Assembly: GCF_905220975.1 (NCBI RefSeq)
Contig: NZ_CAJNBK010000002.1
Coordinates: 372,001 to 436,000, forward strand
Length of the DNA stretch: 64,000 nucleotides
Origin: Paraburkholderia haematera
GTDB taxonomy: Bacteria; Pseudomonadota; Gammaproteobacteria; Burkholderiales; Burkholderiaceae
Reading direction: 5' to 3'
In this document: piece by piece, positions 34,890 through 45,191 of the stretch
Position numbering within the stretch: position 1 is the stretch's first letter
Layout: every line of letters starts with the position of its first letter
Translations under genes and position numbers: made by a program
The notes under the pieces: model-generated
Seen by the model: only the letters and a program-made list of their open reading frames with translations
What the model was told of the DNA's origin: nothing
Database searches by the model: none

Positions 34890-36776
34890 ATGACAGATAA
34901 CAATCACGTGCACAAACAGCCTCTGCCTTCCCTCGCGATTGCCGCGATCGGCGTGGTATTCGGCGATATCGGCACGAGCCCGTTGTACTCGCTGAAAGAG
35001 GCCTTCAGCCCGTCACATGGCATTCCGCTGACCGATCAATCGATTCTCGGCGTGATTTCGCTGCTGTTCTGGGCGATCGTGATGGTCGTCAGCATCAAGT
35101 ACGTATTGTTTGTAATGCGTGCGGACAACAATGGTGAAGGCGGTGTTCTCGCGCTGATGGCGCTGGCACTGCGCTCTCTCGACCAGAAGTCGAAAGCGGC
35201 CGGATTGTTGATGATGCTCGGCATCTTCGGTGCCTGCATGTTCTATGGTGATGCGGTGATTACGCCGGCGATTTCGGTGATCTCGGCGGTCGAAGGTCTG
35301 GAGATCGCGGCACCCAATATGTCTCATCTGGTGTTGCCGCTCACCATGGTGATTCTCGTGCTGCTGTTCTGGATTCAGCGGCACGGCACGGCCCTCGTCG
35401 GCCGGCTGTTTGGTCCGATCATGGTGGTGTGGTTCCTGGTGCTCGCAGCGCTCGGTCTGTGGCACATCATTCAGTCGCCGAACGTGATCCGCGCACTGAA
35501 CCCGTATTACGCCTACACCTTTATGGCCGCGCATGTGTTGCAGGCTTACGTGGTGCTCGGCTCGGTCGTGCTGGTGCTGACCGGCGCCGAGGCGCTCTAT
35601 GCCGACATGGGTCATTTTGGCGCCAAGCCAATCCGGATGGCCTGGTACTGCCTCGTGATGCCTTCGCTTGTGCTGAACTATTTCGGCCAGGGCGCGTTGC
35701 TGATGCACGACCCGAAGGCGATCGAAAACCCGTTCTTCCTGCTCGCGCCGGATTGGGCACTGCTGCCGCTCGTGGTGCTGTCGACGGTGGCGACCGTGAT
35801 TGCGTCGCAGGCAGTGATTTCCGGTGCCTATTCGCTGACGAGCCAGGCGATCCAGCTCGGCTACGTGCCGCGCATGAAGATCCTGCATACGTCGGAACTG
35901 GCGATCGGTCAGATCTATGTGCCGGTGGTGAACTGGATGCTGCTCTTCATCATTCTGTGCATCGTGATCGCTTTCAAGAGCTCGGATAACCTCGCCGCCG
36001 CGTACGGTATCGCGGTGACGGCCACCATGGTGATTACCACGGTCCTCGCCTGCGTCGTGATGCTAAAGGTGTGGAAGTGGAACAAGTTCCTCGTGGCGCT
36101 GATCATCGGCGTGTTCATGGTGGTTGACTTAGGCTTTTTCGGCGCCAATCTGCTGAAGGTCGCAGAGGGCGGCTGGTTGCCGCTCGGCATCGGGGCGTTG
36201 CTGTTCTTCCTGCTGATGACGTGGTTCAAGGGCAGGATGATCGTCAAGGAGCGCACGGCCGCCGACGGTATTCCGCTCATGCCGTTCCTGCAGGGCTTGC
36301 TCGCGCACCCACCGCACCGCGTGTCGGGTACGGCGATCTATCTGACGGGCAGCGATTCGCTCGTACCGGTGAGCTTGCTGCACAATCTGAAGCACAACAA
36401 GGTGCTGCACGAGCGCACCATTTTTCTGACCTTCGTGACGCTCGATATTCCGTATGTGAATGACGCGGAGCGCGTGACGGTAAAGGATCTCAACGGCGGC
36501 CTGTACCTCGTCAAGGCGGCGTACGGGTTCAATGAAACTCCTGACGTGAAGGCGGTGTTGCTCGAGGTCGGCCGCACGCACGACATGACGTTCGAGTTGA
36601 TGGACACGTCGTTCTTCCTCGCCCGCGAAACCGTGGTGCCGACTCAGTTGCCGGGCATGTCGGTGTGGCGCGAACGTGTGTTCGCGTGGATGCATCAGAA
36701 CGCCGCCAAGCCGACCGATTTCTTCAGCATCCCGGCCAATCGGGTGGTGGAATTGGGGACGAAGATCGAGATCTGA
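34890..36776 (+). CDS. kup: KUP-family low-affinity potassium transporter
   Basis: Inner-membrane K+/H+ symporter, 628 residues from ATG 34890, the usual Kup length. The open frame extends 74 codons upstream through the terminator, which is not coding. [18 protein letters not shown] is the family's first-helix signature, about 12 hydrophobic segments cover residues 15-460, and a cytoplasmic C-terminal domain follows. Monocistronic: terminators lie on both sides. Confidence 0.96.
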   Translation: MTDNNHVHKQPLPSLAIAAIGVVFGDIGTSPLYSLKEAFSPSHGIPLTDQSILGVISLLFWAIVMVVSIKYVLFVMRADNNGEGGVLALMALALRSLDQKSKAAGLLMMLGIFGACMFYGDAVITPAISVISAVEGLEIAAPNMSHLVLPLTMVILVLLFWIQRHGTALVGRLFGPIMVVWFLVLAALGLWHIIQSPNVIRALNPYYAYTFMAAHVLQAYVVLGSVVLVLTGAEALYADMGHFGAKPIRMAWYCLVMPSLVLNYFGQGALLMHDPKAIENPFFLLAPDWALLPLVVLSTVATVIASQAVISGAYSLTSQAIQLGYVPRMKILHTSELAIGQIYVPVVNWMLLFIILCIVIAFKSSDNLAAAYGIAVTATMVITTVLACVVMLKVWKWNKFLVALIIGVFMVVDLGFFGANLLKVAEGGWLPLGIGALLFFLLMTWFKGRMIVKERTAADGIPLMPFLQGLLAHPPHRVSGTAIYLTGSDSLVPVSLLHNLKHNKVLHERTIFLTFVTLDIPYVNDAERVTVKDLNGGLYLVKAAYGFNETPDVKAVLLEVGRTHDMTFELMDTSFFLARETVVPTQLPGMSVWRERVFAWMHQNAAKPTDFFSIPANRVVELGTKIEI

Positions 36777-36841
36777 GGACGGACGCTCATTCGAGCGCGC
36801 CTTGCATGTCGAGGCGCGACAAATGGCTGGCGACAAGCGAT

Positions 36842-36874
36842 AAAAAAGCCCACGCAATGGCGTGGGCTTTTTTT
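36842..36874. terminator. bidirectional rho-independent terminator
   Basis: AAAAAAGCCCACGC and GCGTGGGCTTTTTT pair around AATG, with an A-run and T-run on the two sides. Serves the convergent kup (+) and tex (-). Confidence 0.95.
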
Positions 36875-36938
36875 TGCCGCTCAGACTCGTGAACGGTAGA
36901 TGTCAGCACATGATTCAGCTACGCACTGACGAACCAGC

Positions 36939-39281
36939 TTACTTCTGCTTGAGCTTGGCGAATGCAGCGGCCATTGCGCCGCCTGCTTCCGGCTCACGCG
37001 AGCGCTGTTGCTGCGCGCCGCGTCCAGCACCGCCTGGGCGGCCGCGATCCTGCTGGGCGCCGCCACCGCTGCGCGGCGCTGCTGCCGCGCCAAACTCGTC
37101 GTCCAGACGCATGGTCAGCGCGATTCGCTGGCGCTTGACATCGACTTCCAGCACCTTGACCTTGACGATCTGGCCGGCCTTGACCACTTCGTGCGGGTCC
37201 TTGATGAACTTTGTCGACATGGCCGACACGTGTACCAGGCCGTCCTGATGCACGCCGATGTCGATGAACGCGCCGAAGGCTGCCACGTTCGTCACGACAC
37301 CTTCGAGCACCATGCCCGGCGTCAGGTCGCTGACCTTCTCGACGCCTTCGCGGAAGGTCGCGGTCTTGAACTCGGGGCGCGGGTCGCGGCCCGGCTTTTC
37401 GAGTTCCAGCAGAATGTCGCGCACGGTCGGCAGGCCGAAGCGTTCGTCGACGAATTCCGCCGGCGACAGGCCGCGCAGCGCGTCGCGATTGCCGAGCACT
37501 TCGCCGACGTGCTTGCTGATCTTCGCGAGCATGCGTTCCACGACCGGATAGGCTTCCGGGTGAACCGACGAGCGGTCGAGCGGATTCTCACCGTTGTTGA
37601 TGCGCAGGAAGCCGGCGGCCTGTTCGAAGGTCTTGTCGCCGAGTCGCGGCACCTTGCGCAGATGTTCGCGCGAAGGGAACGGGCCGTTTGCATCGCGATA
37701 GTCGACGATGTTGCGCGCCAGCGTCGCGTTCAGACCCGACACGCGCGCCAGCAACGCGACCGACGCCGTATTGGCATCCACACCGACCGCGTTCACGCAA
37801 TCCTCGACCACTGCGTCGAGCGAGCGGGCCAGTTCGCGCTGATTCACGTCGTGCTGGTATTGGCCGACGCCGATCGCCTTCGGTTCGATTTTCACCAGTT
37901 CCGCGAGCGGATCCTGTAGACGGCGTGCAATCGATACGGCGCCGCGCAGCGACACGTCCATGTCCGGGAATTCCTTCGCCGCGAGTTCGGAAGCCGAATA
38001 CACCGACGCACCGGCTTCCGAGACGACGATCTTCTGCATCTTGAACTCCGGATGACGCGCGATCAGTTCGCTCGCGAGCTTATCCGTCTCACGCGACGCC
38101 GTGCCGTTGCCGATGCTGATCAGTTCCGCTTGCGTCTGCGCGCAGATGCGCGCGAGCTTGGCTAGCGAGCCGTCCCAGTCGCGGCGCGGCTCGTGCGGGT
38201 AAATGACGTCGGTCGTCAGCACCTTGCCGGTGCGGTCGACCACTGCCACCTTCACACCGGTGCGCATACCCGGATCGAGGCCGATCACGGCCTTCGGGCC
38301 CGCCGGCGCTGCGAGCAGCAGGTCCTTCAGATTGCGCGCGAACACGCGAATCGCTTCGTGCTCGGCTTCGTCGCGCAGATTGGTCAGCAATTCGTTTTCG
38401 ATGTGCGGCTGCACCTTCACGCGCCAGCACCAGCGGCACACGTCGGAGAGCCACTTGTCGGCCGGGCGGTTCTGATTGGCGATGCCGAAGTGGCGGGCGA
38501 TCAACGCTTCGCCCGGATGCGGCACCTGCGCGTCGAGTTCTTCGCCCAAACCCAGCTTGACCATCAGCACGCCCGCATTGCGGCCGCGGAACAGGGCGAG
38601 CGCGCGGTGCGACGGCACGGTCCTGATGGTTTCCGCATAGTCGTAGTAATCGCGGAATTTCTCTTCTTCCGCGTTTTCCTTGCCTTCGACCACTTTCGAC
38701 GACACCACGCCCTGGTTGAACAGGTAGTCACGCAGCTTGCCGAGCAGATCCGCGGTTTCGCCGAATTGTTCGGAGAGGATATCGCGTGCGCCGTCGAGCG
38801 CGGCCTTGATGTCCGCGACACCTTTTTCGGCGTCTACGTAGGCGGCGGCTTCGGTTTGCGGGTCGAGCAGGGGATTGGCCAGCAGCGCGTCGGCGAGCGG
38901 CTGCAGGCCGGCTTCGCGGGCGATCTGCGCGCGCGTGCGGCGCTTGGGTTTGTACGGGAGATACAGGTCTTCCAGCACCTGCTTGCTGTCTGCGGCTTCG
39001 ATCGCGGTGCGCAACTCGTCGGTGAGCTTGCCCTGTTCGTCGATGCTGGCGATGATCGCGGCGCGCCGGTCTTCCAGCTCGCGCAGATACAGCAGACGCT
39101 CCTCGAGATTGCGCAGTTGCGTGTCGTCGAGATTGTCGGTCACTTCCTTCCGGTAGCGGGCGATGAACGGAACAGTCGCTCCTTCGTCGAGAAGTTGCAC
39201 CGCGGCCGCGACCTGGCGCGGCTGGACGGACAGTTCGGCGGCGATGCGCTGTACGATCTTGAGTGCTACGGTTTCCGTCAT
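36939..39281 (-). CDS. tex: Tex-family transcription accessory protein (S1 RNA-binding)
   Basis: A 780-residue nucleic-acid-binding protein with the Tex layout: helical N-terminal region, YqgF/RNase H-like domain ([16 protein letters not shown], about 325), helix-hairpin-helix repeats (about 490-570, [16 protein letters not shown] onward) and an S1 domain ([20 protein letters not shown], about 645-715). The Gly/Gln/Arg-rich tail after about 735 is longer than in E. coli YhgF. No obvious ribosome site. Confidence 0.96.
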   Translation of the reverse strand: MTETVALKIVQRIAAELSVQPRQVAAAVQLLDEGATVPFIARYRKEVTDNLDDTQLRNLEERLLYLRELEDRRAAIIASIDEQGKLTDELRTAIEAADSKQVLEDLYLPYKPKRRTRAQIAREAGLQPLADALLANPLLDPQTEAAAYVDAEKGVADIKAALDGARDILSEQFGETADLLGKLRDYLFNQGVVSSKVVEGKENAEEEKFRDYYDYAETIRTVPSHRALALFRGRNAGVLMVKLGLGEELDAQVPHPGEALIARHFGIANQNRPADKWLSDVCRWCWRVKVQPHIENELLTNLRDEAEHEAIRVFARNLKDLLLAAPAGPKAVIGLDPGMRTGVKVAVVDRTGKVLTTDVIYPHEPRRDWDGSLAKLARICAQTQAELISIGNGTASRETDKLASELIARHPEFKMQKIVVSEAGASVYSASELAAKEFPDMDVSLRGAVSIARRLQDPLAELVKIEPKAIGVGQYQHDVNQRELARSLDAVVEDCVNAVGVDANTASVALLARVSGLNATLARNIVDYRDANGPFPSREHLRKVPRLGDKTFEQAAGFLRINNGENPLDRSSVHPEAYPVVERMLAKISKHVGEVLGNRDALRGLSPAEFVDERFGLPTVRDILLELEKPGRDPRPEFKTATFREGVEKVSDLTPGMVLEGVVTNVAAFGAFIDIGVHQDGLVHVSAMSTKFIKDPHEVVKAGQIVKVKVLEVDVKRQRIALTMRLDDEFGAAAAPRSGGGAQQDRGRPGGAGRGAQQQRSREPEAGGAMAAAFAKLKQK

Positions 39282-39490
39282 AAGGTCTTGGTGTTCCTGC
39301 TACTCAATCAAAGGTCGCGCGGCAATGGCGCACTTCGGGCACAGGCCGGGCCCACGTCGGGCACGCCGGTGCACGCTGGGCGTGCGCGCTGCGACCAGGT
39401 TGCTGGAGCGGGGCATTTTGCCATAAATGCCAAAGGGCTCAACCGCAGGGTGATAGAATTTCGGGCATGTTCCGTTGACCATTTACGACG

Positions 39491-40603
39491 TTGCCAACCT
39501 CTTTGTCCCTCAACCGCCTGGGCTCCCGCTTGGTCTCTCGCTTGTCACACTTGCCGCTTTTTTTGTCGCCGCGTTTGGCGCGCTCGTCGCTTAAGTCGCT
39601 TAAGTCGCTCATTTCGGCGTCGCGGTCCGTGTTCAGGTCAGCGCACCGGTCCAATGGGGTGTTTTTTGCTACGTGCGCTTCGTGCGCCATGGCCGCAACG
39701 CTAGCCGTGTCGGCGCCGGCTGCAGCGCAATCCGCAGCGCCGCTCGAGCTCGCCGGCAGTCTCGCGCCGGCCGCCGCTTCGGGCGCGGCGGCAGCGAGTG
39801 CGGCGGGCGCAGCGAACACCACGAACGGCGCAGGCGTGGGGCATGCCGGCAACGCTGAAAATGCTGACAACCCCGTATCGCCTGACAACGCGTTCGACGC
39901 GCGGCAGAAAGTGCTGGATCAGCGCACGGAGGAAAACAACTACCGTTACGCGGTCGCCGAACACGAGTGCTACAGTAAGTTTTTCGTCAACCACTGTCTG
40001 GGCAAGGCGCGCGACAGCATGCGCTCGGTGCAGGCCGACATTCGCAAGGAACAGCTCGCGCTCGACGGCGAACAGCGTGTTCAGCGGGCCCGTGAGCGTG
40101 ACGAGCAGGCCGCGCTCAAACGTGCACAAGACGAAGCGAGCGCGCCGCAACGCGCCGCCGACGACGCGCGTAACGCGCAGGCCTACGAAGACAAGCAGCG
40201 CCAACACCAGCTCGACCAGACACAGCGCGCAGCCGAGGCGCCGCAACGCAGCGCCAACGCGCAAGCCTATCAGCAGAAGCAACAGCAGCATGCGCTGGAT
40301 CAGGCGCAGCGCGGCATCAGTCCGTCGCAAGCCGCAGCCAACAGCGCGGCGTACGATCAGAAGCAGGCCGACTTCCAGCGCAAGCTCGACGAAGCGCGTC
40401 AGCAGGGCGCGCAGAAGGCGCAGGAGCGCGTGGAGAAGCAGCAGAGCTTCGAGAAGAAGCAGACCGATGCAGCGCAACACAAAGCCGACGTCGAAGCCCG
40501 TCAGAAGCAGGCTGCCGAGAAGGCCGAGCAGAAACGTCAGGACCAGTTGAAACAGCAGCAGGAACTTGAAGAACAGCAGAAGCAGCAACAGCAGCAGCAA
40601 TAA
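39491..40603 (+). CDS. secreted Gln/Ala-rich coiled-coil protein with 28-residue repeats
   Basis: Not recognised. Residues about 50-80 look like a signal peptide ending VSAPAAAQS, so the true start may be GTG 39629 rather than 39491. A low-complexity Ala/Gly region follows, then a segment with two Cys (HECYSKFFVNHCLGKAR, Cys about 160 and 169), then a long charged coiled coil. Residues about 231-314 hold three 28-residue repeats starting AYEDKQ, AYQQKQ and AYDQKQ. The protein ends in a Gln run. Probably a periplasmic, helical protein. Confidence 0.75.
   Translation: MPTSLSLNRLGSRLVSRLSHLPLFLSPRLARSSLKSLKSLISASRSVFRSAHRSNGVFFATCASCAMAATLAVSAPAAAQSAAPLELAGSLAPAAASGAAAASAAGAANTTNGAGVGHAGNAENADNPVSPDNAFDARQKVLDQRTEENNYRYAVAEHECYSKFFVNHCLGKARDSMRSVQADIRKEQLALDGEQRVQRARERDEQAALKRAQDEASAPQRAADDARNAQAYEDKQRQHQLDQTQRAAEAPQRSANAQAYQQKQQQHALDQAQRGISPSQAAANSAAYDQKQADFQRKLDEARQQGAQKAQERVEKQQSFEKKQTDAAQHKADVEARQKQAAEKAEQKRQDQLKQQQELEEQQKQQQQQQ
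40181..40432 (+). repeat. three 84-bp in-frame repeats
   Basis: Each unit codes 28 residues (four heptads) and begins A-Y-x-x-K-Q, followed by a QxxxxLDQxQR-type helix in the first two. Copies 1 and 2 are close; copy 3 diverges after about 12 residues. Confidence 0.8.
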
Positions 40604-40728
40604 GTGCGCTGTAGCGGGTTCTGGTAGGGTAGCAGCCAGGCAGTCGTCGTACGCGTTTTAAGCCGGACAGCAACCTCAGGCATCAGGCTGCGCCATGCAG
40701 CCTGTGCCGCTTACGAGAGGAGGCGAGC

Positions 40729-40947
40729 ATGCGCGATCAGCATCACGTCATCACCGCAGACACTCTTCGCGACCGTATTCTGCAACTGGAATCGGAGCAT
40801 AGTGGGCTCGATCGTTTAATCGATCGAATATCGGATGAGCCCGGCATCGACGACTTCGAGTTGCAGCGCCTGAAAAAGCGCAAACTCAAAGTCAAGGACA
40901 CCATCATCTTGCTGCAATTGCAGCTCGAACCGGACGCACGCGCCTGA
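40729..40947 (+). CDS. DUF465 (YdcH-like) small protein
   Basis: A 72-residue helical protein matching the DUF465/YdcH pattern: LRDRILQLESEHSGLDRLID, then LQRLKKRKLKVKDTI. Predicted to be a helical hairpin; function unknown. GAGAGGAGG precedes the ATG, a strong ribosome site. It lies just before a helicase gene. Confidence 0.9.
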   Translation: MRDQHHVITADTLRDRILQLESEHSGLDRLIDRISDEPGIDDFELQRLKKRKLKVKDTIILLQLQLEPDARA

Positions 40948-41010
40948 GTTCGCGGCCTGGCAGGCGCCGGGTCGCGCCGCGCGCGCCGGACTTTGCAGGA
41001 AACGCTTGCC

Positions 41011-43266
41011 TTGAATTCACCGCTTGAAACTTCACCACGTGCCATGGCGGCCGACGACGCCCCCGCGGCCGGCGCACAAGCGCCGCGTGCTCCCGCGTCT
41101 GCGCTTTCCGCATCATTGAATCCACGCCGCGTGGCCGAACTGGACGAAATCTTCGCCGCCAACGGCCTGCTCGCCCGCCAGATTGACGGCTATCGCTCGC
41201 GCGCGTCACAGATCGAGATGTCGCGCGCCGTTGCGGCGGCCATGGAAGCATCGGGCCGTGCAATGCCCGAACCCGCGATGTTCGAAGCGCAAAAGCGTCC
41301 AGCGCGGCGTTTGCAATCGCCGGGCGCGGATGCTGCGGCGCAAGCTCCGGAAGCCGACGAACCGAACGGTCTCGACGGCAGCGAAAATACGCTGATCGTG
41401 GAGGCGGGCACCGGCACCGGCAAGACCTATGCGTATCTCGTGCCGGCCATGCTGTGGGGCGGCAAGGTGATCGTCTCCACCGGCACCAAGCATTTGCAGG
41501 ATCAGCTTTTTCAGCGTGACATTCCGACCGTGCGCGATGCCCTTGCCGTGCCGGTCTCGGTGGCGATGCTCAAGGGCCGCGCGAACTACCTGTGCCATTA
41601 CTATCTGCAGCGCACGGCGGATAACGGACGTCTGCCTTCGCGCCAGGAAACCTCGTATCTGCAGGACATCGTTCGCTTCGCCAAGATCACGCGCACTGGG
41701 GACAAGGCCGAGCTCGCGAGCGTGCCGGAAACGGCGGCGGTGTGGTCGATGGTCACGTCCACACGTGAAAACTGTCTTGGCCAGGAGTGCCCGCACTACA
41801 AGGACTGCTTCGTGATGCAGGCGCGCCGCGAGGCGCAGCAGGCGGACATCGTGGTGGTCAATCACCATCTGTTTTTCGCCGACATCATGTTGCGCGATAC
41901 CGGCATGGCCGAATTGCTGCCTACGGCAAACACCGTCATCTTCGACGAAGCGCACCAACTGCCGGAAACCGCGACGCTGTTTTTCGGCGAAACGCTTTCC
42001 ACCACGCAGTTTCTCGAACTCGCGCGCGATTCCGTGGCGGAGGGTCTGGGCCATGCGCGCGAGTCGGTTGACTGGGTGAAGCTCGGCTCGACGCTCGAAC
42101 GCGCGGCGCGCGACGTGCGGCTCGCTTTCAAGGAAGACTCGGTGCGTTTGTCGATCGGTCAGTTGCCTGACGATCATCCGTTATTCCCCGCGCTCGAAAC
42201 GCTTGAGGCCGAACTCGACGCCTTGACTTCCGCGTTGGCGGGTCAGGCCGAACGAGCCGAATCGATCGGCGCCTGTTTGCGCCGCGCACGCGAGTTGCAG
42301 GGCGTGCTTGCCGGCTGGACGCCGCCGCCCACCGAGACCGAACGCGCAGCCGCTGACGCCGCCTCTGCGGACGCCAAAGCCGAACGCGGCGATCCGAACG
42401 AAAAGGTGCGCTGGATCGAAGTTTTCGCGCATACCGTGCAGTTGCACGAAACGCCGCTGTCAGTCGCGCCGATCTTCGCGAAGCAGCGTGCGGGCGTGCC
42501 GCGCGCGTGGATCTTCACGTCGGCAACCTTGTCGGTGCGGGGCGATTTCACGCACTATGCGGCGCAGATGGGCCTGAACGCGAAGCGCTCGATGACGTTG
42601 CCGAGCCCCTTCGACTATTCGACGCAAGGGCTTCTGTACGTGCCGCGCAATTTGCCGCAGCCTTCGTCGCCGATGTTTACCGACGCCGTGTTCGACGCTG
42701 CATTGCCGGCGATCGAAGCATCGGGAGGTGGCGTATTCATGTTGTGTACGACGTTGCGCGCCGTGGACCGCATCTCGACCAAGTTGCGTGACACCATCGA
42801 AGCGCGCGGTTGGGACTATCCGCTGCTCGTGCAGGGTGACGCGAGCCGCACCGAGTTGCTCGAGCGCTTCCGTGCGTACGGCAATGCGATTCTGGTGGGC
42901 AGTCAGAGCTTCTGGGAAGGCGTGGATGTGCGTGGCGATGCGCTCTCGCTGGTCGTGATCGACAAGCTGCCGTTTGCACCACCCGATGACCCGGTGTTGT
43001 CAGCGCGTCTGGATGCGCTGACAAAGAAGGGATTGAGTCCGTTTGCGGTCCACCAGTTGCCGCAGGCCGTGATTACGCTCAAGCAGGGCGCAGGGCGTCT
43101 GATTCGCGCTGAGACCGATCGTGGCGTGCTGATGATCTGCGACACGCGTCTGGTCGACAAGCCGTATGGACGCCGTATATGGCAGAGCTTGCCGCCGTTC
43201 AAGCGCACACGTGAGATCGAAGTCGTGCGCGAGTTCTTCGAAGAGAGCGCCACGCCGTCTGAATAG
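41011..43266 (+). CDS. DinG/YoaA-family ATP-dependent DNA helicase
   Basis: Iron-sulfur superfamily 2 helicase of the XPD/DinG type, about 751 residues. Walker A is EAGTGTGKTYAYLVP, the DEAH box is FDEAHQLPE, and the four cluster Cys are in NYLCHYY and ENCLGQECPHYKDC. The C-terminal motif QGAGRLIRAETDRGVLMICD is motif VI. I chose TTG 41011 because AGGAAA lies 7 bases upstream; TTG 40993 and ATG 41044 are alternatives. Acts in replication repair, by family. Confidence 0.93.
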   Translation: MNSPLETSPRAMAADDAPAAGAQAPRAPASALSASLNPRRVAELDEIFAANGLLARQIDGYRSRASQIEMSRAVAAAMEASGRAMPEPAMFEAQKRPARRLQSPGADAAAQAPEADEPNGLDGSENTLIVEAGTGTGKTYAYLVPAMLWGGKVIVSTGTKHLQDQLFQRDIPTVRDALAVPVSVAMLKGRANYLCHYYLQRTADNGRLPSRQETSYLQDIVRFAKITRTGDKAELASVPETAAVWSMVTSTRENCLGQECPHYKDCFVMQARREAQQADIVVVNHHLFFADIMLRDTGMAELLPTANTVIFDEAHQLPETATLFFGETLSTTQFLELARDSVAEGLGHARESVDWVKLGSTLERAARDVRLAFKEDSVRLSIGQLPDDHPLFPALETLEAELDALTSALAGQAERAESIGACLRRARELQGVLAGWTPPPTETERAAADAASADAKAERGDPNEKVRWIEVFAHTVQLHETPLSVAPIFAKQRAGVPRAWIFTSATLSVRGDFTHYAAQMGLNAKRSMTLPSPFDYSTQGLLYVPRNLPQPSSPMFTDAVFDAALPAIEASGGGVFMLCTTLRAVDRISTKLRDTIEARGWDYPLLVQGDASRTELLERFRAYGNAILVGSQSFWEGVDVRGDALSLVVIDKLPFAPPDDPVLSARLDALTKKGLSPFAVHQLPQAVITLKQGAGRLIRAETDRGVLMICDTRLVDKPYGRRIWQSLPPFKRTREIEVVREFFEESATPSE

Positions 43267-43309
43267 ACGACTATGTGAATGCCATTGTAGAAAACCGCGC
43301 TTAAATGAC

Positions 43310-43341
43310 AAAACGCCACGGATGTGAATCCGTGGCGTTTT
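43310..43341. terminator. bidirectional rho-independent terminator
   Basis: AAAACGCCACGGAT and ATCCGTGGCGTTTT form a perfect 14-bp stem with a GTGA loop. It lies between the helicase (+) and the Ala-rich lipoprotein (-) genes. Confidence 0.92.
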
Positions 43342-43413
43342 GCTTTACTGCCCAGGAAATCGAGGTGATTTCCCGATGCAGTTTTCGCCCAGAGGCGAAC
43401 CCTATGCGACAGC

Positions 43414-43677
43414 TTACTGGCTTGCGCCCGAAGCCGGAGCAGCCATCGAAGCAGCAGCAGCTACATCCGAAGCAGCGGCCGTAGCCGAAGCAGCAACGTC
43501 GCTCGCAGCAGCAGCCGCACCCGACGCAGCAGCAGCAGCGTCCGAAGCAGCAGCAGCCGGTGCCGAAGCGGCAGCAGCGTCGCTAGCAGCCGGTGCAGCG
43601 GCTTGATCGTTGCTCTTGTTGCATGCAGCCAGTGCCACGGCTGCCAACAGGGATGCTACGAGGAGGGATTTCTTCAT
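43414..43677 (-). CDS. small Ala/Ser-rich lipoprotein
   Basis: An 87-residue protein. Residues 1-18 are a signal peptide with lipobox ALAAC. The mature part after CNKSNDQ is almost only Ala, Ser, Asp, Gly and Val in irregular repeats of the type ASDAAAAA and ASDVAA. ATG 43677 has AAAGGA 7-11 bases upstream. Function unknown. The extreme composition is real coding sequence by the signal and ribosome site, not a shadow. Confidence 0.8.
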   Translation of the reverse strand: MKKSLLVASLLAAVALAACNKSNDQAAAPAASDAAAASAPAAAASDAAAAASGAAAAASDVAASATAAASDVAAAASMAAPASGASQ

Positions 43678-43908
43678 GATCACGTCCTTTTATGGTTAAA
43701 GGTAAGCAACAGCGCAAAATAATACCGGTAATGTGCTCCAACACCGACCTGGGCCGCTGGTGGAGACGCTCTTTTGACGAGCTAGAATCTTCCCTACGGC
43801 TTGGGCGGAAATTATATGCACTTTCGTACTGACAATCCATAAATCCGGGGTCAATACGTTGTCTTTCTCATACAAAATTTCACAGTACGGTATAACAGGC
43901 GGGCAGAG

Positions 43909-45159
43909 TTACGCAAGCTCGCCCACTTGTATCCAGCCCGCACAATACCACTCGTGAAGCAGTGCTGTCACCGACGAATCGTGTGAGAGTGTTACAAAGC
44001 GTTTCGCACTCATACACCGGTGGTCAGCGAGGTCAATCAACCACTTTTTTGCGCCATCAAACGGCATTTCCTCTCCATTTACGAAGAAAAAACGGCGGTT
44101 GTACAACAAATTAGTCTTGCGGTCCAGCCGAATGCCCGACTTCGATGCCTGACCGATGAAACGGGCTTCGTTGAGCGGTCGTTGCGGCGGATCAAAGACG
44201 ACGCTCGGCTTCGGTTCGCTGAGGTACGTGCCGAGGAATGACGCAATATCCTGCTCGCTCCATTTGACTCCCGCAAGGATCGCGCCAACGCGTTCGATCA
44301 AGGCGGCGGGCAGCTCTGCCGGACGGTCGACGGCGGGTTGTTGCGGGTCGCGATAGAGCGCATCGGGGCGTGCAGCCGACTCGCCGCGCTCGGCCAGATG
44401 GTAGAGGAACTGGGCGGTCAATTCGCCTGCTGACGGAGCGCGAAAACCAATCGAGCAGGTCATGCATTCGCCCTCGGCGATACCGTCGTGCGCGATATGA
44501 GGCGGCAGATATAGCATGTCGCCCGGTTCGAGCAGCCACTCCTGTTCCGGCTCGAAATGCTGTAAAACTTTCAACGGCAAACCCGGTTGCAGCGTCAGAT
44601 CTTTCTGCGCACTGATCCGCCACCGGCGCTTGCCTTTTACTTGCAAAAGAAACACATCGTAGGAATCGAAATGGGGGCCGACGCCGCCACCGTCGCTCGC
44701 ATACGAAATCATCAGGTCGTCCAGACGCGCGTCCGGCACGAAGCGGAAACGGTCGAGCAGGGCACGCGCGCGATCGTCGTAGAGGTCCACGCCTTGCACG
44801 AGCAACGTCCAGGCGCGCTGCTTGACCGACGGCAGTTCATCAGGCGCAAACGGGCCGTGCTCCATTTGCCATTTGTTGCGAAAGTGCGTGATCAGACGCG
44901 CTTCGACTTCGTCCTGATCGGCCAGCTCGAAAAACTCTTCGCGCGACAGCGGCGCTTCCACGTTCGGGATCGCCTGGCGGATCAAGAGCGGCTTCTTCTG
45001 CCAGTACCGGCGCATGAACTGCGACGGCGTCAGGTTGCCGAGCAGTGGCGTGGGCGTGTCGGGCGAGGGCGGGAAGGCAGGGAGCGCCAGCTTGGAAGCA
45101 GGCGAAGATTTCCGTGCCGAAGCTGCATCGGCAGGGTGGTCAGTGGGCCGCTTGGGCAT
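43909..45159 (-). CDS. cupin-domain ribosomal protein L16 oxygenase (RoxA/YcfD type)
   Basis: JmjC-like 2-oxoglutarate/iron oxygenase; YcfD in E. coli hydroxylates an Arg of ribosomal protein L16. The 416 residues contain the iron motif HFDSYDVFLLQVKG (H-x-D, about residue 190) and the distal His in LPPHIAHDG (about 250). TPSQFMRRYWQKKPLLIRQA is the family N-terminal signature. The start at 45159 lies only 32 bases from the divergent slyD start. Substrate is inferred from family. Confidence 0.9.
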   Translation of the reverse strand: MPKRPTDHPADAASARKSSPASKLALPAFPPSPDTPTPLLGNLTPSQFMRRYWQKKPLLIRQAIPNVEAPLSREEFFELADQDEVEARLITHFRNKWQMEHGPFAPDELPSVKQRAWTLLVQGVDLYDDRARALLDRFRFVPDARLDDLMISYASDGGGVGPHFDSYDVFLLQVKGKRRWRISAQKDLTLQPGLPLKVLQHFEPEQEWLLEPGDMLYLPPHIAHDGIAEGECMTCSIGFRAPSAGELTAQFLYHLAERGESAARPDALYRDPQQPAVDRPAELPAALIERVGAILAGVKWSEQDIASFLGTYLSEPKPSVVFDPPQRPLNEARFIGQASKSGIRLDRKTNLLYNRRFFFVNGEEMPFDGAKKWLIDLADHRCMSAKRFVTLSHDSSVTALLHEWYCAGWIQVGELA

Positions 45160-45161
45160 CG

Positions 45162-45167
45162 TATAAT
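45162..45167 (+). promoter_or_regulatory. candidate slyD -10 element in a 32-bp divergent gap
   Basis: A perfect TATAAT lies 24 bases before the slyD ATG. Its -35 would fall inside the divergent oxygenase gene. CTGGAG before the slyD ATG is the ribosome site. Confidence 0.55.
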
Positions 45168-45191
45168 GTGAGTTGTATTCTGGAGAATCGA

